A stretch of 64,000 nt of DNA, from the NCBI GenBank assembly GCA_000711775.1, contig ARYC01017306.1, positions 43,011 through 107,010 of the forward strand. Reading direction: 5' to 3'. This document shows, in pieces, positions 1 through 13,300 of the stretch; within the stretch, counting starts at the first letter, position 1; each line of letters begins with the position of its first letter. The DNA comes from Oxytricha trifallax (Eukaryota > Ciliophora > Spirotrichea > Sporadotrichida > Oxytrichidae). The notes beneath the pieces are model-generated. The model did not search any database. It was not told the origin of the DNA and saw nothing but the letters and a program-made list of their open reading frames with translations. The position numbers and the translations under genes were made by a program.

Positions 1-3000
1 TATTTAATTTTATATTATACTAAAACTATTATTAAGATAAGTTTTCTAATGGAAGTGAGTCAATATTATGATCAGGCTCTTAATTGTTTATAACACTTTC
101 GCAATCTCTCAGACTTAGCTTGAAATCAGAGGTCTATGAGATACCACCATTTTTCAAGTTTTATGCTAAAAATATATAAATAAATTAATGCTTATGATTA
201 TGCTTTACTTTCCTCTTTGTCAGTGAATTTTTAAGATTTATCGGCTTATGTTTTAGATTTTTATATGTTTCTCACTTTTCTCTAGTCTTTCTCTCTTTTT
301 TTACTTTTAGAAGTTGGTGTTGAATTATGTTATTATGAAATAAATATTTATTTATTTAATGATTAATGATAAATTTGTTATATATATATTAATTCTAAAT
401 AAATATAAGAATAGCTTTAAGTTTTAAGTTTTGAATCGCTATGCTGACTATTTTGACTTGAAATTGCGATACTTCTTGGTAAACTTCTATTACTACTGTC
501 TTTATTCTTTTAGGTATCTTGTCTCTATTTATAACAATTTAGTATAGATATTAACGATTTAAAGTTATATAAAATGAAATTGATAATTGTTATATTGAGC
601 TTTTCTTAGAGAGTTTAAGATAAGGATTTATTAGAAAGCTTTGATTTGCTTTATTAATTTTGAGAATCTGATTTTTAACTTTATAGTTTATCAGAAGTGT
701 TGTTTTTATTAATAATTTAGAAGTTTCCTGTATCATTTGTAATTGAAAATAAATTTAATTTACTACCCCCCTTATTTCTGAATTTATATTGTAAGAGTTT
801 TGATAATTTTTCTAAGCTTTACAAATATTTGTATTGGTACTCGTAGTAAAGTTTTACGATTCCCCAGTCAACCTATTACTAATCTATAAATTTAGAGGAC
901 TTGGTGTTCTATTTTGACTTTAAGATATAGGCTAACTTTTGTGATTACTATTCTAATGTGGACTGGTGGTTCCATAATTTTAATCTGCCTGACTGTTGTT
1001 ATTATTTATGTTTATGTTACTGTTATTGCTACTGATTATAATTACTCCTCCATTTGAGCTTTTATCAATAAAATCTAATAGAATTTATTATTCTTGGAAC
1101 ATACCTCCCCCCTTTTATTAATTAATTTAGTAATTCTCCACAATATATTAATAAATTTAATTTTTATCAATAGAATTCCTCTTTAAAAACTAACCTACAA
1201 CATATTATTCTTAAGTTTACTTATACCCTTAGTCTCCACTGCTGCTGTTATTGCTACCATTGTTTGAATCTTCTTTATTTATTATTTATTAGATATATTC
1301 AAGCTGGCTTCTGAGAGCCTCTGATATAATGCCATTCTTCTGAGCTTTTATCGGTATTTTTATAAGAATCTTCATAATATTAAGAAATAAACAAGTTTAG
1401 TTATAAATAATTGCAATAAATTTCTTAAGATTTTTAACAATTTAAATTATAAAATCTCATGATTTTGATCTTAACTATTGCCATCAAAACTAGTGCTGAT
1501 TTTAATCCTAGACATAGGAGGAGGAGTAGGGGATTACCTTAAATTATTGTGTTATTAGCTCGCTTAATGTTGCTAATTCGCATTGTTTGTTTAGTTTTGT
1601 TAAATATAGTGATTTTGATTCTTGGATGGTGTTGTGTTTGATCTGTGGCTATACATCAAACTTTGAGTCATAAAATATTAAATCAATCTTTTTATTAATA
1701 ATTGCATTATTAATTTGGAAGTGATGGGAAAAATTTCATATTAAAAAATACCAATACATTTTTTAGGATATCATAAAATTCTATTGATATTACTGAGCTT
1801 ATTGAATCTAAGTAGTACTGCTAAAATACTATTAATATTGTTAGATATTACTCGCTAAATTTTGATTGTTTGCCTCTAAAAGGTGCAAGAAATCGTTTGA
1901 TTTTGCGTTATTTTTAAAGCTTGGGTTTAAGATAGAGTCATTAGTGAAGTTCTAGCCTGTGCTCATAATTATTAAATAATTTGTAAATGTAAATCAATTT
2001 TTATAATTGAATAAATATATTATAATCAAATCATAACTTGAGATTAGTTCTGCCAAAGTGGAGGTTTTAAATTTTATTATGATTTAACACTCTCGCTATT
2101 AAGCTCTTTAGAAAAATGAGAATATCTTTCATCATTTATTGAGTCAGCTCCTGCTAATGGTATATCATTAAAAATTACAACTTTAATATTATGTTTTGTA
2201 TACATTAAATATAGATTTATATAAATCAATTCAATGTTATGGATTTAAAACCCCATAAATCAATTAAGAAGCGAGGATTGGAGTTAAGAACAATTATATC
2301 AAAATTAATATATTATTGCCTAATATTAATTATAACTAAGCTAAAATCAAAATTTACACACCCTGATAGGATTAATTAATAGGGACAATTAATCGAAACA
2401 ATAGTTTAATAATTAGCCCAAACATTTAAATTATACGCCAATAATATTTAAGTCTTAATTTAATTGTTCTTAACTCCAATCTCCGCTTCTTAATTGATCA
2501 ATGGGGTTTTACTATAAATAAACAATTTACAGATATTGTGGAAGTATTTGATGAAATTCAATTTAACTTTTTTAAAAACAATTGAATATTGAGTTATATT
2601 AAAATAAGTAATTCTATAATTTAATGAAGTAGATTTACTATAAATTTATAACAATTATCGACTATCTTTTTATTAAAGAAACTAAGTGATTTATAGTTGT
2701 ATTTTTATACCCTAGTATATAAAGAAAAAATGCTTAAATGCATAAAATTTAAGATTACATATTTCCCTAAACATTAATTTAATTAGCTCTATACTTATCG
2801 TATTTTAATAATCTTATCATGATTATCCCTTCCATTTATACAAATAAAAATTTAAATTTAAAAATTCTCAATCATTCAATTAAATGGTATAACGATTCTT
2901 GGTAAATTAGATTAAATTGACATTTATTAATCATAAACTGGATTCTATATAGAAGTTGAATCAGTCATGCTGATCTAAGACTTCTCCTCTTCTTTTTGAA

Positions 3001-4505
3001 ATGAACTTTTTAAGCTCTGATTTTTTAATAACTTCTCAAGAAGTCGCTTTTGATTGTTTCCATTATTTTATGGGGATGTGTTTAGTGACTTTTCTGCACT
3101 TAATGAAATGAATATTATTTTTAGAGAAAAAATCTCTAAACAAAATACAATTAATATATTTCAAATAACTTGCCATCATGAGACTGTTTTTGATTAGGGA
3201 ATCTAATTTCTATGAATCTTTTAAGTCATGCTAAGAATTACCAACTACTGATTAATGAAATATTTAGGAATTTGTCTTGTGTTCTTTTTCTTATGTAAAA
3301 TATATAATCGACTTATTATTACCGCTTATTTGCTAGTTTATATAGTAAAATATACAATAAAATGCGTATTAATAAAACTTAATTAACTTCATATAAAATT
3401 ACTATTGATAAAGTTTTCTTTAATTTACGTCATATCTTAAGTTCCCTCTAAATTATTGGTGTTTACAAATAATGGCTGTGAACTTTTAGATTTCGTGTGA
3501 GATATTTTAAAACTCTTAATATTCTTATATTTTTTATCATTTTAACCCGTAGATTTCAAATTTATCTCTGGAAATCCAGATATTTATAAATATGACTGTG
3601 TAGATACATTTGATATATTACAAATTTATAATTATTATTATGTTCTCATTAATGAATGTAAAAATGTAATTGATTTTATAATAAATCTTTAAATATTTGA
3701 TTGATGCAATGTCTTTTTGGGCTGAAGCTTGATTAAAGTCACTGGACTAGAAGTCAATGATGAGCTATTAAAAATTTTTCCCTTGATTTTGTTCATTGGT
3801 GATGCAGCAGATAATGCAATTAAAATATAATATAAAAGCAAATATAGTTTAACCAAATAAATTAAAAAAAATTTACGATTGAAATATTTAATGATACAAT
3901 TTTAGGAAAAATTTAAATATCTTATAAATTAAACTATAGTCAAATTATTTTTCTAATAAATTCCACTGTATAAGCCTTACTTACATAATATAAACTATAC
4001 CCATTTTTAAATAAAATGCTTTTAAGTTAATCCATACTATAATTTTGACCATAAAAAATCTTTATAATTTATTTCTTTAAAAAATAAATTATTTCAGTCA
4101 TAATGCGCTATAATCTCTGAGCATTATTATATTTCCCTTAGAAGCCGCTTTGGTTGCGAAAGAATCAGGATAAGATTATAAAAATATAGATATTTTTTAA
4201 TATTTATAATATTATTCAACAATTTATATTAATTATACTTCTTTCTATGCTAAGCAATGTTATTTACTATATTTGCCGTAATTCCGTTTGATAAGTTTTA
4301 GCCCTTGGCTATCAATTTAGTTTAAGGAGATATTTATATAAATCTCAATAATATATAAACTATATATAATTATTAAATCCTAACTCATTATAATTCAAAA
4401 AAGATATACTTCCCATATTACTCTAAATTTAATATTTTTTTATACTAATAGAGTTTCCGCTTTTTTAATGGAGAGGAGATTGTTTTGAGTTCATTGAAAT
4501 TTATT
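1..4505 (-). CDS. S/N/Q-rich germline gene, left part, many small MDSs; runs off the window
   Basis: Product not recognised. Minus-strand blocks that stay free of TGA when TAA/TAG are read as Gln lie at about 1-155, 190-305, 405-545, 955-1060, 1195-1345, 1480-1640, 1870-1960, 2045-2165, 2935-3105, 3165-3285, 3715-3815, 4090-4165, 4250-4330 and 4445-4505. They encode Ser/Asn/Gln/Lys-rich sequence, for example NLRQSPTPPPMSRIKISTSF near 1500 and SSPLKKRKLY near 4450. The AT-rich stretches between blocks contain TGAs in every frame and look like IESs; I did not resolve their pointers. A 264-bp MITE occupies one gap. The C-terminus lies beyond position 1. By style and orientation this may be the downstream half of the gene at 10.3-15.3 kb, with the TBE between as one very large eliminated segment; that link is inference. 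Block edges are approximate. Confidence 0.55.
2247..2510. mobile_element. C4A4-ended MITE, copy 1
   Basis: A 264-bp inverted-repeat element that begins AAAACCCC and ends GGGGTTTT. The arms pair over about 45 bp (left ATTAAGAAGCGAGGATTGG, right CCAATCTCCGCTTCTTAAT). It has no coding potential. The flanks read TA on both sides if the terminal A/T is counted as target, as in Tc1/mariner-type insertion. A second diverged copy in the same internal orientation is at 43868-44132; both contain an internal CCTGAT-GGATTA block followed by an AATAGTTT-AATAATTAGCC block. The telomere-like ends recall TBE transposons, so mobilisation by a TBE-like transposase is a reasonable inference. Confidence 0.75.
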
Positions 4506-5003
4506 AATTTACTGCTAATATTCAATTAATGAGGTAAATAATTATATTTTATTAAGTCTAAATATTAATTTCAAAGTTAGCAAAGCGAGCCAAATTTTAA
4601 GCGTCATTATTATCTTGCTTTTAATTAAAAATAGCCAAATAAATTTTATAGTCTTTTCTAATTTAACATATTTGTATATGGATTTTTATATTTGACAAAA
4701 AATATTCGATATGTAAACGAATATATTCTGAAAAATATTTATATGTTTTAAATTTATTTATTTTTATACAACAGTGTGCTTAATTTAGTAGATTATTCCT
4801 AAATTCTTAATTTTATCTATCAGAAATAATTAATTAAATATACAGTAATATAATGAATTTATAAAAAATTGAAATGTCAAATTAATTAGAGAGTGATGTA
4901 GTATTTATATGTTTGTTTTTATTTGAAATTGTTCCACTAATGAAAGTATTATTGCTATTCATTATGATCATTAATTATAATCTAAGTTATTAATTAATAT
5001 ATT

Positions 5004-5092
5004 AAAAACCCAAAAACCCCTTAATGAGGTTTACAAGTGCTTTTATTTGTAGGGTATATTCAGGGTCTTATTGGGGTAAGTAGAGAAAACGC
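5004..5092 (+). repeat. TBE left terminal inverted repeat
   Basis: C4A4-like tip, then TTAATGAGGTTTACAAGTGC and TTATTGGGGTAAGTAGAGAA. It matches the inverted copy at the other end with scattered substitutions over about 80 bp. Confidence 0.9.
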
Positions 5093-5133
5093 AAGTTTTA
5101 TATGAATTTTAAGTATATTTAATGAATATTAAG

Positions 5134-6580
5134 TCATTTAACTAAAATTATTTTTATCTGCTTGTCTTTGTGGTATCTCTTGAATCTCGCTGTCTTTAGT
5201 TGTTCTAGAATGCCATCTAATGATTATCTTGGATATTCTGGAGCTCTTACGATTATCATCTCAACTCTATTCTTGATCTCATCGCATACATCTTCTAGTT
5301 TAATATGTTTAGTTGCCAAACTTATTGATTATTTCTCGTGCTTTGTTCCAAAGTAAGACATAATTTCCATAAAGCACTCTATGATAATAGCAGCAATTGC
5401 CGATACATCCCACTGAACTAAGCCATTAGTCTATTTCTCTATAAGTAGGAAGTATCCATGAGTGCCAAGAACCTTTGATAAGGTCACTATCTCTCATCTT
5501 AATGCTTTATTGAAATCAATAACTACTTCTTATAAAGGGCAGAGGTTAAGGATAACTTTTTCAGGCTTCAAATCTCAATGAAAATATCCAAGTTCATGCA
5601 ACTCCTTGATGTCCTTAAACATGTCTATAAGAATATCATTTAAGTTATCAGGGTATCTATTATGATATAGATAGTCTCTTAAAGTCATTTCAAATTTCTT
5701 GAGCCTTAGTGCGATGAACCCATAGCTTAAGATAACACCATTTAACTCAAGTAAGTTCTTGTAATCGCTTCTTTAAGCCTCCCTAAGAATCATATATTCG
5801 TTGGCAAACTCATTTTAATACTGCTCATTTTTAAATAGATAGCTGAAAGGGTATACCTTGTATGCATACTCATCAACTACTATAAGCTTTGCCTTGTTAG
5901 GCACACTAATGTGCAAGTAATTTTAAATGCAGCTACTAAGTTCAATTGCATTTAATGCAGGAATACTAATTGCTTTCGCTTGGAAGCACGCTAAAACAGT
6001 ATGATCTGCAGGCTAGTTCATTGATTCAAAACGACACTGTCTCTTGAGCTTCTACTGTAGGTCTCTTTAAGACTCGATAGTATTTGATTTTCTTTTAGCT
6101 GGCACAAGTTTTTATGTCTCTTTATCTTAAATCAAGAACTCACTGAGGTGATGCTTTTTCATGTGCTTCTTAACTTTTGCAGAGTGAGTATAAGACTTCA
6201 TACAAGTTGTACACTAGTACCTTCCATCCACTTTTTCATGCTTGAAATATATCTTGGCTTTGTCAGAGTGCACCTCTTTAAGGTGTCTCTTCAAGCTTTG
6301 TTCGGTTGAGAAAGATTCTAGCAGTCTTCACATTAATATTTTTTTATCTTTTCAATTTGTTGCTGTTCTTTTAGCTCCTCAACATATTCAATTTGTATTT
6401 AAAGTCCTATCTCTACTCTACCCTTCTTATTTTAGACTTTAATTTTGAAGACCTCTGCTTCAAACTCAAGGGCTCTTATCTCTATCTCCCTCTCAACATA
6501 AATAACTTCTGGGCTTTTAGTGTTGGCAAAGAATATCCATTGCAAAGAGAAACAGCTTTGCGATTTAAGTTAGCCGCCAT
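5134..6580 (-). pseudogene. TBE 57-kDa zinc-finger/protein-kinase ORF, broken
   Basis: Reading from the ATG at 6580, an Asn/Lys-rich start shifts frame near 6530 into a charged coiled-coil stretch. Two C2H2-type fingers follow (YQCEDC...H...H, with a one-base shift inside the first finger; then YQCTTCMKSYTHSAKVKKH). Next comes a protein-kinase-like domain with ELHELGYFH-x-DLKPEKV (catalytic loop) and VVIDFNKAL (DFG position reads DFN). TGA interrupts the catalytic loop exactly where family members have Arg (HRD), at 5575-5577. A second TGA follows the DFN motif at 5494-5496. The reading ends at TGA 5134-5136. Finger plus kinase is the known layout of the TBE 57-kDa protein, whose role in transposition is unclear. 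Two frameshifts and two internal TGAs make this copy non-functional. Confidence 0.85.
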
Positions 6581-7118
6581 GTTTAAATTCAAATTTAAAT
6601 TTCTACTATAAAGCTTGAATAACCTCTTAAATTATAGCAACTATGTATAGAAGTTGTCATTGCAGCAATAATGGTTAATTTAAAGGTGATAGAGTTCAAA
6701 TTCATACTTAGTTTATAATTATAACTTTTCTAATTTCGTGCTTAATATTTTTAATTTTGGTACTAACTTAGATAATATTTAGGTTGGCACTGGTACCAAT
6801 TAGGCTTTGAACTAGTTTGGAACTTTTCCATTAAAACCTCACTTAATTAAAATGGGTAATAATTAAGTTTTGGGATTTTTAAATTGGTACCAATTAAAAT
6901 TAAACGGAATTAATACCAGTACTAATTTAATGGAACTAAATTGAGAAAAAAATGATCCATCTCTTAAGTTTGTTACAGCTTCTGCAAACTTTATCCACGT
7001 ATCTTTGCAGGGTTGACCTCCTATATGATGCCCATATTTAATAATAAGCTTTTAAACAATAGGATTCAGAACTGTATATATTAAAATTTGAAATTCATTA
7101 ACAAGACAAGGAACAAAG

Positions 7119-7895
7119 ATGGAATCGACTAGTACTGTAATGAAGAGGGTTGAGGCTCAAGAAATGATCTCAAAATTTACAAGCAAAGAGGATTTTTATC
7201 GATTCCTTACTCAACATGGTAATAATACAATGAATATTCAAACAAATATTCTAGTTGATTAATTCCTTCCAATCATGGAAGGTACCATATTTTCATTCTT
7301 AAAGCTATACTCTGTGATGAGATAAAAGCCTTCAAGATTATGAGATTAAGTTGATAGAAATTCCTAACTACCCAGAGATTTCAGTCACTAATCTATATGA
7401 GGATGGGATGAAAGATGAAGAGTTAGTAGTTTATCCTACTTACCAAGATATAACACTCTAATAATCTTCCAGAAAGGAGCTTCTTCTTTGGTGTTCTTGG
7501 CACTTTAAGAGAGAGTTATCTCAGAGAGATCACTGAGGAAGCTCACAAGAAACGCTATTCTATTTCTGCTGAAGTTTAAAATAAGCAACATACTAATAAG
7601 CGAGACCTGGCTCGCTGAGCTTAAGAAGCATCCTTACCTCTATATTAAGCTTTGATTCATAACTTTTCAGGGAAACCTGGAACTGGTATATTCCTTATGA
7701 AAAAGCATGCAAAGGTTTCTTTAAGAGAGAAAGTCACAGACAATTCATGAGATGAGCAAGAGGCTTTATAAAGATGTCTAAGAAACAGATGAAATGAACA
7801 TAGATGCAGGAGCTGGCACTTTGAGAAAAAATATGGGCGCAAGCAAGCTATAAGAGGAAGAAAAATAAGAGCAGGCAAACCCATTTATGAGCTAA
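7119..7895 (+). pseudogene. TBE 22-kDa ORF, broken
   Basis: It opens with the ATG at 7119 (MESTSTVMKRVEAQEMISKF...) and runs intact for about 60 codons to FLPIMEG. It then continues in shifted frames, including a stretch reading HIFILKAILCDEIKAFK and another reading IPNYPEISVTNLYEDG, and ends in a charged Glu/Lys/Gln tail near 7895. Position and orientation, between the inward-ending 57-kDa and 42-kDa ORFs, fit the third conserved TBE gene. I know of no biochemical function for it. At least two frame changes imply decay. Confidence 0.75.
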
Positions 7896-7919
7896 ATTTA
7901 ATACGTGAATATATACATT

Positions 7920-8970
7920 CGTTTAAATCTAAAACTTATTTATAAACATTCATTCTTCCTTCTCTCGCACAAACTGTTGTTTTATCTATGCTAACTCTCT
8001 TGCAGCTACTATGAATCAAGTCTACTGTATCTATAGGCAAGTCATGCATAAGGTGATACAGCAGCAGTTTCTTGTAGTGAGTCTTGATTTAACTCCAATA
8101 GAATTCTATTTTATTAAATTAAGGTATATAAGGAACGTTGTAATTATGCCTAACTCTTCATAAGCTTTCTTAGACTCCTTAGTCTTATGAACTGAAATGT
8201 TTCAACAAACAGGATGATCTTTTTGTGACTATACTTTTCTCTGAGCTTACGTAGGAACTCTATATACTGCTCTCGCTTAATAGAGCGAGGGTGAATGACA
8301 TCACTCTCCAAGCCAGAATCTTCACTTATACCAGCTAAAATTGCATGGGTGACTACCAACACATTTTAGTCATAAACTTCTATATTTTCATATTTTTTTA
8401 AAAAAGACTTATTAATAAAGGTATTGAATGTGAATAAAGCTTCATTAGCGTGTATAAACTTGATGTTATTATCAATAGCCCTCTGCATTTAATCATATAT
8501 ATAGTTTAAATTATTACTATAAAATTTCACAGTAAAATCAATCACTCTCTTCGCTCTGCTGATTGTCTTGAAAGTAATACCATTTCATCTATAAATATTG
8601 GCTATAGTTTAAGGAGAGATACGCATGTCAGGAAACCTACGATGAAACATCACAACTCGCAAGTCGAGTGGAAAGTGTGCCGATACTTTAAAGTCTTCGA
8701 TTCGCAGAGATAGTCAATATGGTGCTGTGAGAACTTATATTTTCTTGATGGATGTTTTCAAGTGCTTGAGTTATAATTTTAAACAGCTGACAAGCAATGA
8801 TACCTAACAGTTGAGGCACTCTTGCCTAGGAGCTTTGGTATAACTGAATAAATCAGCACTGGTGTGACTTAGTCTATATTAATACTCGTACCATACCTTA
8901 CCTAAAGCAGTAAATCTAAATATTACTTATCATTCAAAGACCCTAAATTTCGCTAATTTCTATTTCTCAT
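7920..8970 (-). pseudogene. TBE 42-kDa DDE transposase, broken
   Basis: It starts at the ATG at 8970 (MRNRNQRNLGSLNDKQYLDL...) and includes an N-terminal helix-turn-helix-like segment IYSVIPKLLGKSASTVRYH. The catalytic core follows: KFIHANEALFTFNTFINKSF, where the first acidic residue of this IS630/Tc1/mariner-like family appears as Asn; then HAILAGISEDSGLESDVIHP; then KKIILFV-D-NLSVHKTKESKK, reached only by allowing a one-base deletion at the second Asp; then YSPQFNPIEFYWSQIK with the final Glu. In-frame TGAs lie at 8758-8760 and 8585-8587 and there is a further shift near 8670. The enzyme would cut and join transposon ends and, in Oxytricha, TBE transposases also act in genome rearrangement. 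This copy cannot make a full protein. The C-terminus was not fixed. Confidence 0.9.
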
Positions 8971-8984
8971 TTTGCAAATTGGCC

Positions 8985-9072
8985 TAATTTCTCTCCTAAC
9001 CCCAATAATACCCCAACTATACCGTACAAATCAAAGCACTTATAAACCTCATTTAGGAGTTTTGGGGTTTTA
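8985..9072 (-). repeat. TBE right terminal inverted repeat
   Basis: Read on the minus strand: C4A4-like tip, then TAAATGAGGTTTATAAGTGC and TTATTGGGGTTAGGAGAGAA. It pairs with the left TIR. Confidence 0.9.
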
Positions 9073-10329
9073 ATTGTCCCATTAGCAATAAAAATTAATT
9101 AAAACTTTATATACATTAATATTTAATTAATTTATAATAATGTTTATAATATTATATAGAACTTAATTTATTTTCCAATTATGTATACTATTTTGCAATA
9201 ATATATATATTATTATAATTATTAAGTGTTTTGTCTAAATTCACTCAGAAAAATGCCATATTAACAAATCTTAATGCTTAAGATTAAATATTCTTGAAAT
9301 AATTAAATGCAAAAAATCTCAGTTATTTAATAAGCTGATTTTTGAATTCTAGCATGTTCAAATGTATTATCTAAAAATACATTAAAATAGAATATATATT
9401 TTAAATATTAAATATATTTTTTAATAATTTGTAAAAACCGTAAAAAATTGAATTTTAATTACAAAAATAATAACTGAGTGTTCTTTGAAATAAATTGCTT
9501 AATTTTCACAGAGAAAATAACTTTAAATTTTTCATATATAAAAAATTAAATATAATTAAAATTCCTGCTAAATTTTGATTATAATGTAATATTATTTTAT
9601 ATTAATAATAGACATAAGCTGTGAGAAAATATTAAATGAATAATTAGATCATATTTGTTGAGTTATTAGATTATTAATAATTCAGTAAATTATATATTGA
9701 ATCAACTCATTTTTATTCAAGAATTTATTATCCGAAATTAATCGACGAAAAGAGTATATTCAATCTTAAGATTTATCAATTGAAAACGAAATTTAAATAA
9801 TTCATTTAAATTTATTACAGATATTTTATAAGATTAGAATACTAAATTTTATAAGAAATCTGTTGTGAAACATAAATGAATATTGAATGAACCTAATCAG
9901 AATAAAAATCTATTCTTAATATGGATATTTAACATAAAAACAGTACTAAACATGGATTTTATAAAAAAAAATCTTCGTAATAAAACAGACAGAGAAAGAA
10001 AAATGCTGAGTGGAATAGTGATTTATTAATTTAAATGAAAATATTATTATCCTTAATTGAAATTTTGGATTTTATGATTATTTATCATTCTGAATTAATT
10101 TAATCATAAGTAAAATTCTCAAGAAATGTTTAAAATTTTAAATCAAAATTGATAAATCCGTTTAAAGCCATACAATATTTTGTTTTACATTTAAAAAAGG
10201 ATAAGTTCTTTATCATTTATGATTCAAATGTCATTTGATTTATTTTTTCCTGGTAAAAAGCCTTCTTATAAATAATTTTCAGATATTTCATTGAAACTTT
10301 ACCTTTTGCTTACTAATTTAACTTAAATT
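9073..10329. other. AT-rich spacer, no gene seen
   Basis: Very AT-rich sequence with TGA in all frames. I see no MDS, RNA gene or repeat. It lies between the TBE and the next minus-strand coding block and would be eliminated if the two halves of the S/N/Q-rich gene are one. Confidence 0.5.
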
Positions 10330-13300
10330 AATTGACGAATTTTTAAGTATCCCACTCTCCTCTCTGTTTTAAGCCTGATTTTTTGTTGAGAGATTTTTAT
10401 TTTGAATATTAGGACTCGGATATTATTTCATGAACATGTCACTTTACATCAGTGAACTTTGTTACAGGCCAATATTTGATGTGCTTGAGCTTTAATGTTT
10501 TAAAATGGAGAGTAAAAATATTACATAAAGATATGAGTTATTTGTTCAATTATATATGATCTTGTATTTTTTGTAATTATTATTATATTTAAATTGAATT
10601 CCCCCCTTACAATAAGTTTTGATATTACATTTGAACTAGATTTTTAATTTTTCTTGATCAAAAGCCCTCTATTCTTTATTCGATCCAATTTTAATTTCCT
10701 TTTATATTCTAACTCTCTTTATTTCTTAAGTTCAATTTCCTATTCTCTTTGCTTCTCTAATTCTTTCTTCATTTTTTATTTATCAACTTTTAGAGGGTCT
10801 TCCATTCACAAAAATCATAAATATATAAAAATTAAATGATTTTCATAAAATATTAAAAATTAAAATATTTTACAGCAAATAATTTTGGAAATAAATAAAA
10901 GTATAAATATTAATCGTTCAAGATTAATTAATAAATGATATTTATAAATCGAAATGTTTCATTTTTTATTTTAATAAATTACATATATTATTATGTAAAA
11001 TAATTACATATTAAATCTAAACTAATTGTCATATTATGAATGTATTCATACTTATCTTTACTAATTATAATATATATATATATTAATTTGATTATGCAAT
11101 TTAGAATATGTAAAATTCATTTATTTGAAAATTATTTATGAAAATAATATTTTTTCAAAGATTATGGCAAATATTCCATTTCTTTCTTCTTAATTTTAAT
11201 TAAGTTCAACTACAAATCTATAAGAATTAGCTTCATCCCCTTCACTATTAACCTATTAACCTCTTGCTGTGCTCTCATCAGTTTTTTCTATAATCACTCC
11301 TATTTCTTTTTCAGAATTAGAAAGTAATTAATATTTAATTTTGATATAAAAGTAAAATATTACATTTAAATTATTTTACTTCATTTAATAAATATTTTGA
11401 GACAAAATTAAAGATTATTGATAGAAAATTAATTAATTAAATTAAACTTTATTTATTTTAATTCAATTTTGAAAAGATTTTTCAAGGACTCTGAATTAAT
11501 GCTAAACATTAAAATTATAATTATAATTAGAGTTACCAATGGTCTTATTCATCAATCCTTTCAAACTAGTGCTGCTCTTTGGCAAAAGTGATTAACTCAT
11601 ATGCACATATCTATATTTTTTAGTATTTTGCCCTTCTACAAGTTTATTAGTTACACTTTTCAAAAGTGAGCTACCAGATTACTATTCTTTAAAAAACGAT
11701 TGAAAATCTTTTACTTTATTTTAAGAACTGTTTGAATTTCCACTCCTTTTCCCATTTTTAGAGGATTTATTAGTCTTAGGGCTCTCTTCAAGCTTTAAGT
11801 TTTTGTCTGAATCATCGAAAAACCCTTTTAATGCATTATTCTTTGCCTATATTTAAGGGGTCTACTTTGAGGATTTCGGGGGAAGTTTACTTGATTGTTT
11901 ACTTAAAGGTTATTACTCTAAATTGCCTCTTAATTTTATAGAAATTCTATCTTTGAGATTGAGTAGTGGTCTTGACCTCACTTCTTACCCAAATTATATA
12001 AAATTTGGGTCTACCTGCTTTGTACTCTTTTTCCTTCCTGCACCAAAATGCTAATTTAGTTCATACAATCTCTTCCCTGTATGAAAATAAACCTTCATGC
12101 ATTATGCAAAAATAGCTTTTTTGATTAACTGCTTATATCTTTCTCTCATTTCTTTCATTGCAGTTTGTATTATTCCTTGTGATATCATTATCATCTATTT
12201 ATCTTTAAGGTTTTACTATTTTTTCCTAATTTCTTTGAGTTGTTCTATAGTAAGTTTTGACTCAATGTTTACTTTAGTAGGGTCAATACCGTTTTAAAGA
12301 TCTCGTTCATGTTCCATTCTTTGTTACAGCTCTTTTCAATTTTATATCATTTGTTTTCTTTAACGTCTCTCCTCTTCTATTTAATTTAACTTATCTTCTA
12401 TATACTCATTTAGATATAGAAAATAGTGATTAAAAGAACATCAAATTCATAGTTTAAAATTGTTTTAAATTATTATTTTTTTAATTACTCATCATTAATT
12501 CCAATCTATTACTTAAACTTTCTAATCAACTTCTAGAATGAAAAATCAAATTTATTGCCTAAATTTGGTTTAGAAAATTCAGGCTCCACAGTTAAGACAT
12601 GATTATTCTTTATTTCACTCATTATTATATTATTGTGAAGAATTTTATCTGAGATAACTTTTAATCTTTGAACATCAAATTATTTCTCATTTTTATAGAA
12701 TTCTAAGTCTGGTCTCTTTATGGCTTCAGAAACATTTCTTAATTCCGGTTTACTTTAAGGAGTTGGTTTGTATAGATCACAAAGTATTATTAAAAATGTA
12801 TTATTTCATTAAAAGATTTACCATTAAAAATGTTGTTAAATTTATACTTTTATCACCAACATATATCCTTTAGTTTTTCACTTTCTATCGACCTAAATCA
12901 ACTTAACTCACACTACTTTCATCTCGTCCCTATTTGGGTACTTCTAAGCCACCTTATATGGACATATCAGTTACATCATTGAGTAGCCTATGTATTTTTA
13001 AGTTAATTGCAGGGTTTCTACGCCTTCCATTAAAGAGTCTAAATTTTAAATCCTCTATAGTCTGCTATCTTTCATTTTGATACTACTATACTGTTGCAAT
13101 TACTTTGTTCATGTGAGGTGGCTAAAATTGGTATTCATGGAAATTTTTTAAATAAGTTATAAATTAAATTTATAAAGAACAATTTAATGAGTCGAAATAT
13201 TCCTCTACAAACTAGTTGATACTATGCCTAAATTACAAAGTATATTTTTTTATGTTTTAGCATAAAAATGGCAATGAAAATTTGTGTGTCTAAGATATTC

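Larger units (their letters stand above)
5004..9072. mobile_element. Telomere-Bearing Element (TBE) transposon, decayed
   Basis: A 4.07-kb element with long TIRs whose outer ends are C4A4-like telomeric repeats (left AAAAACCCAAAAACCCC, right GGGGTTTTA). Length, telomere-like ends and gene order match the TBE family of hypotrich germline genomes, which carry a 57-kDa zinc-finger/kinase, a 22-kDa protein and a 42-kDa transposase. All three are recognisable here and all contain frameshifts or in-frame TGA. The flanks give ATT on both sides if the ends are set at 5004 and 9072, fitting the A-N-T target preference known for TBEs. The element lies between minus-strand MDS blocks of S/N/Q-rich coding sequence. 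Confidence 0.93.
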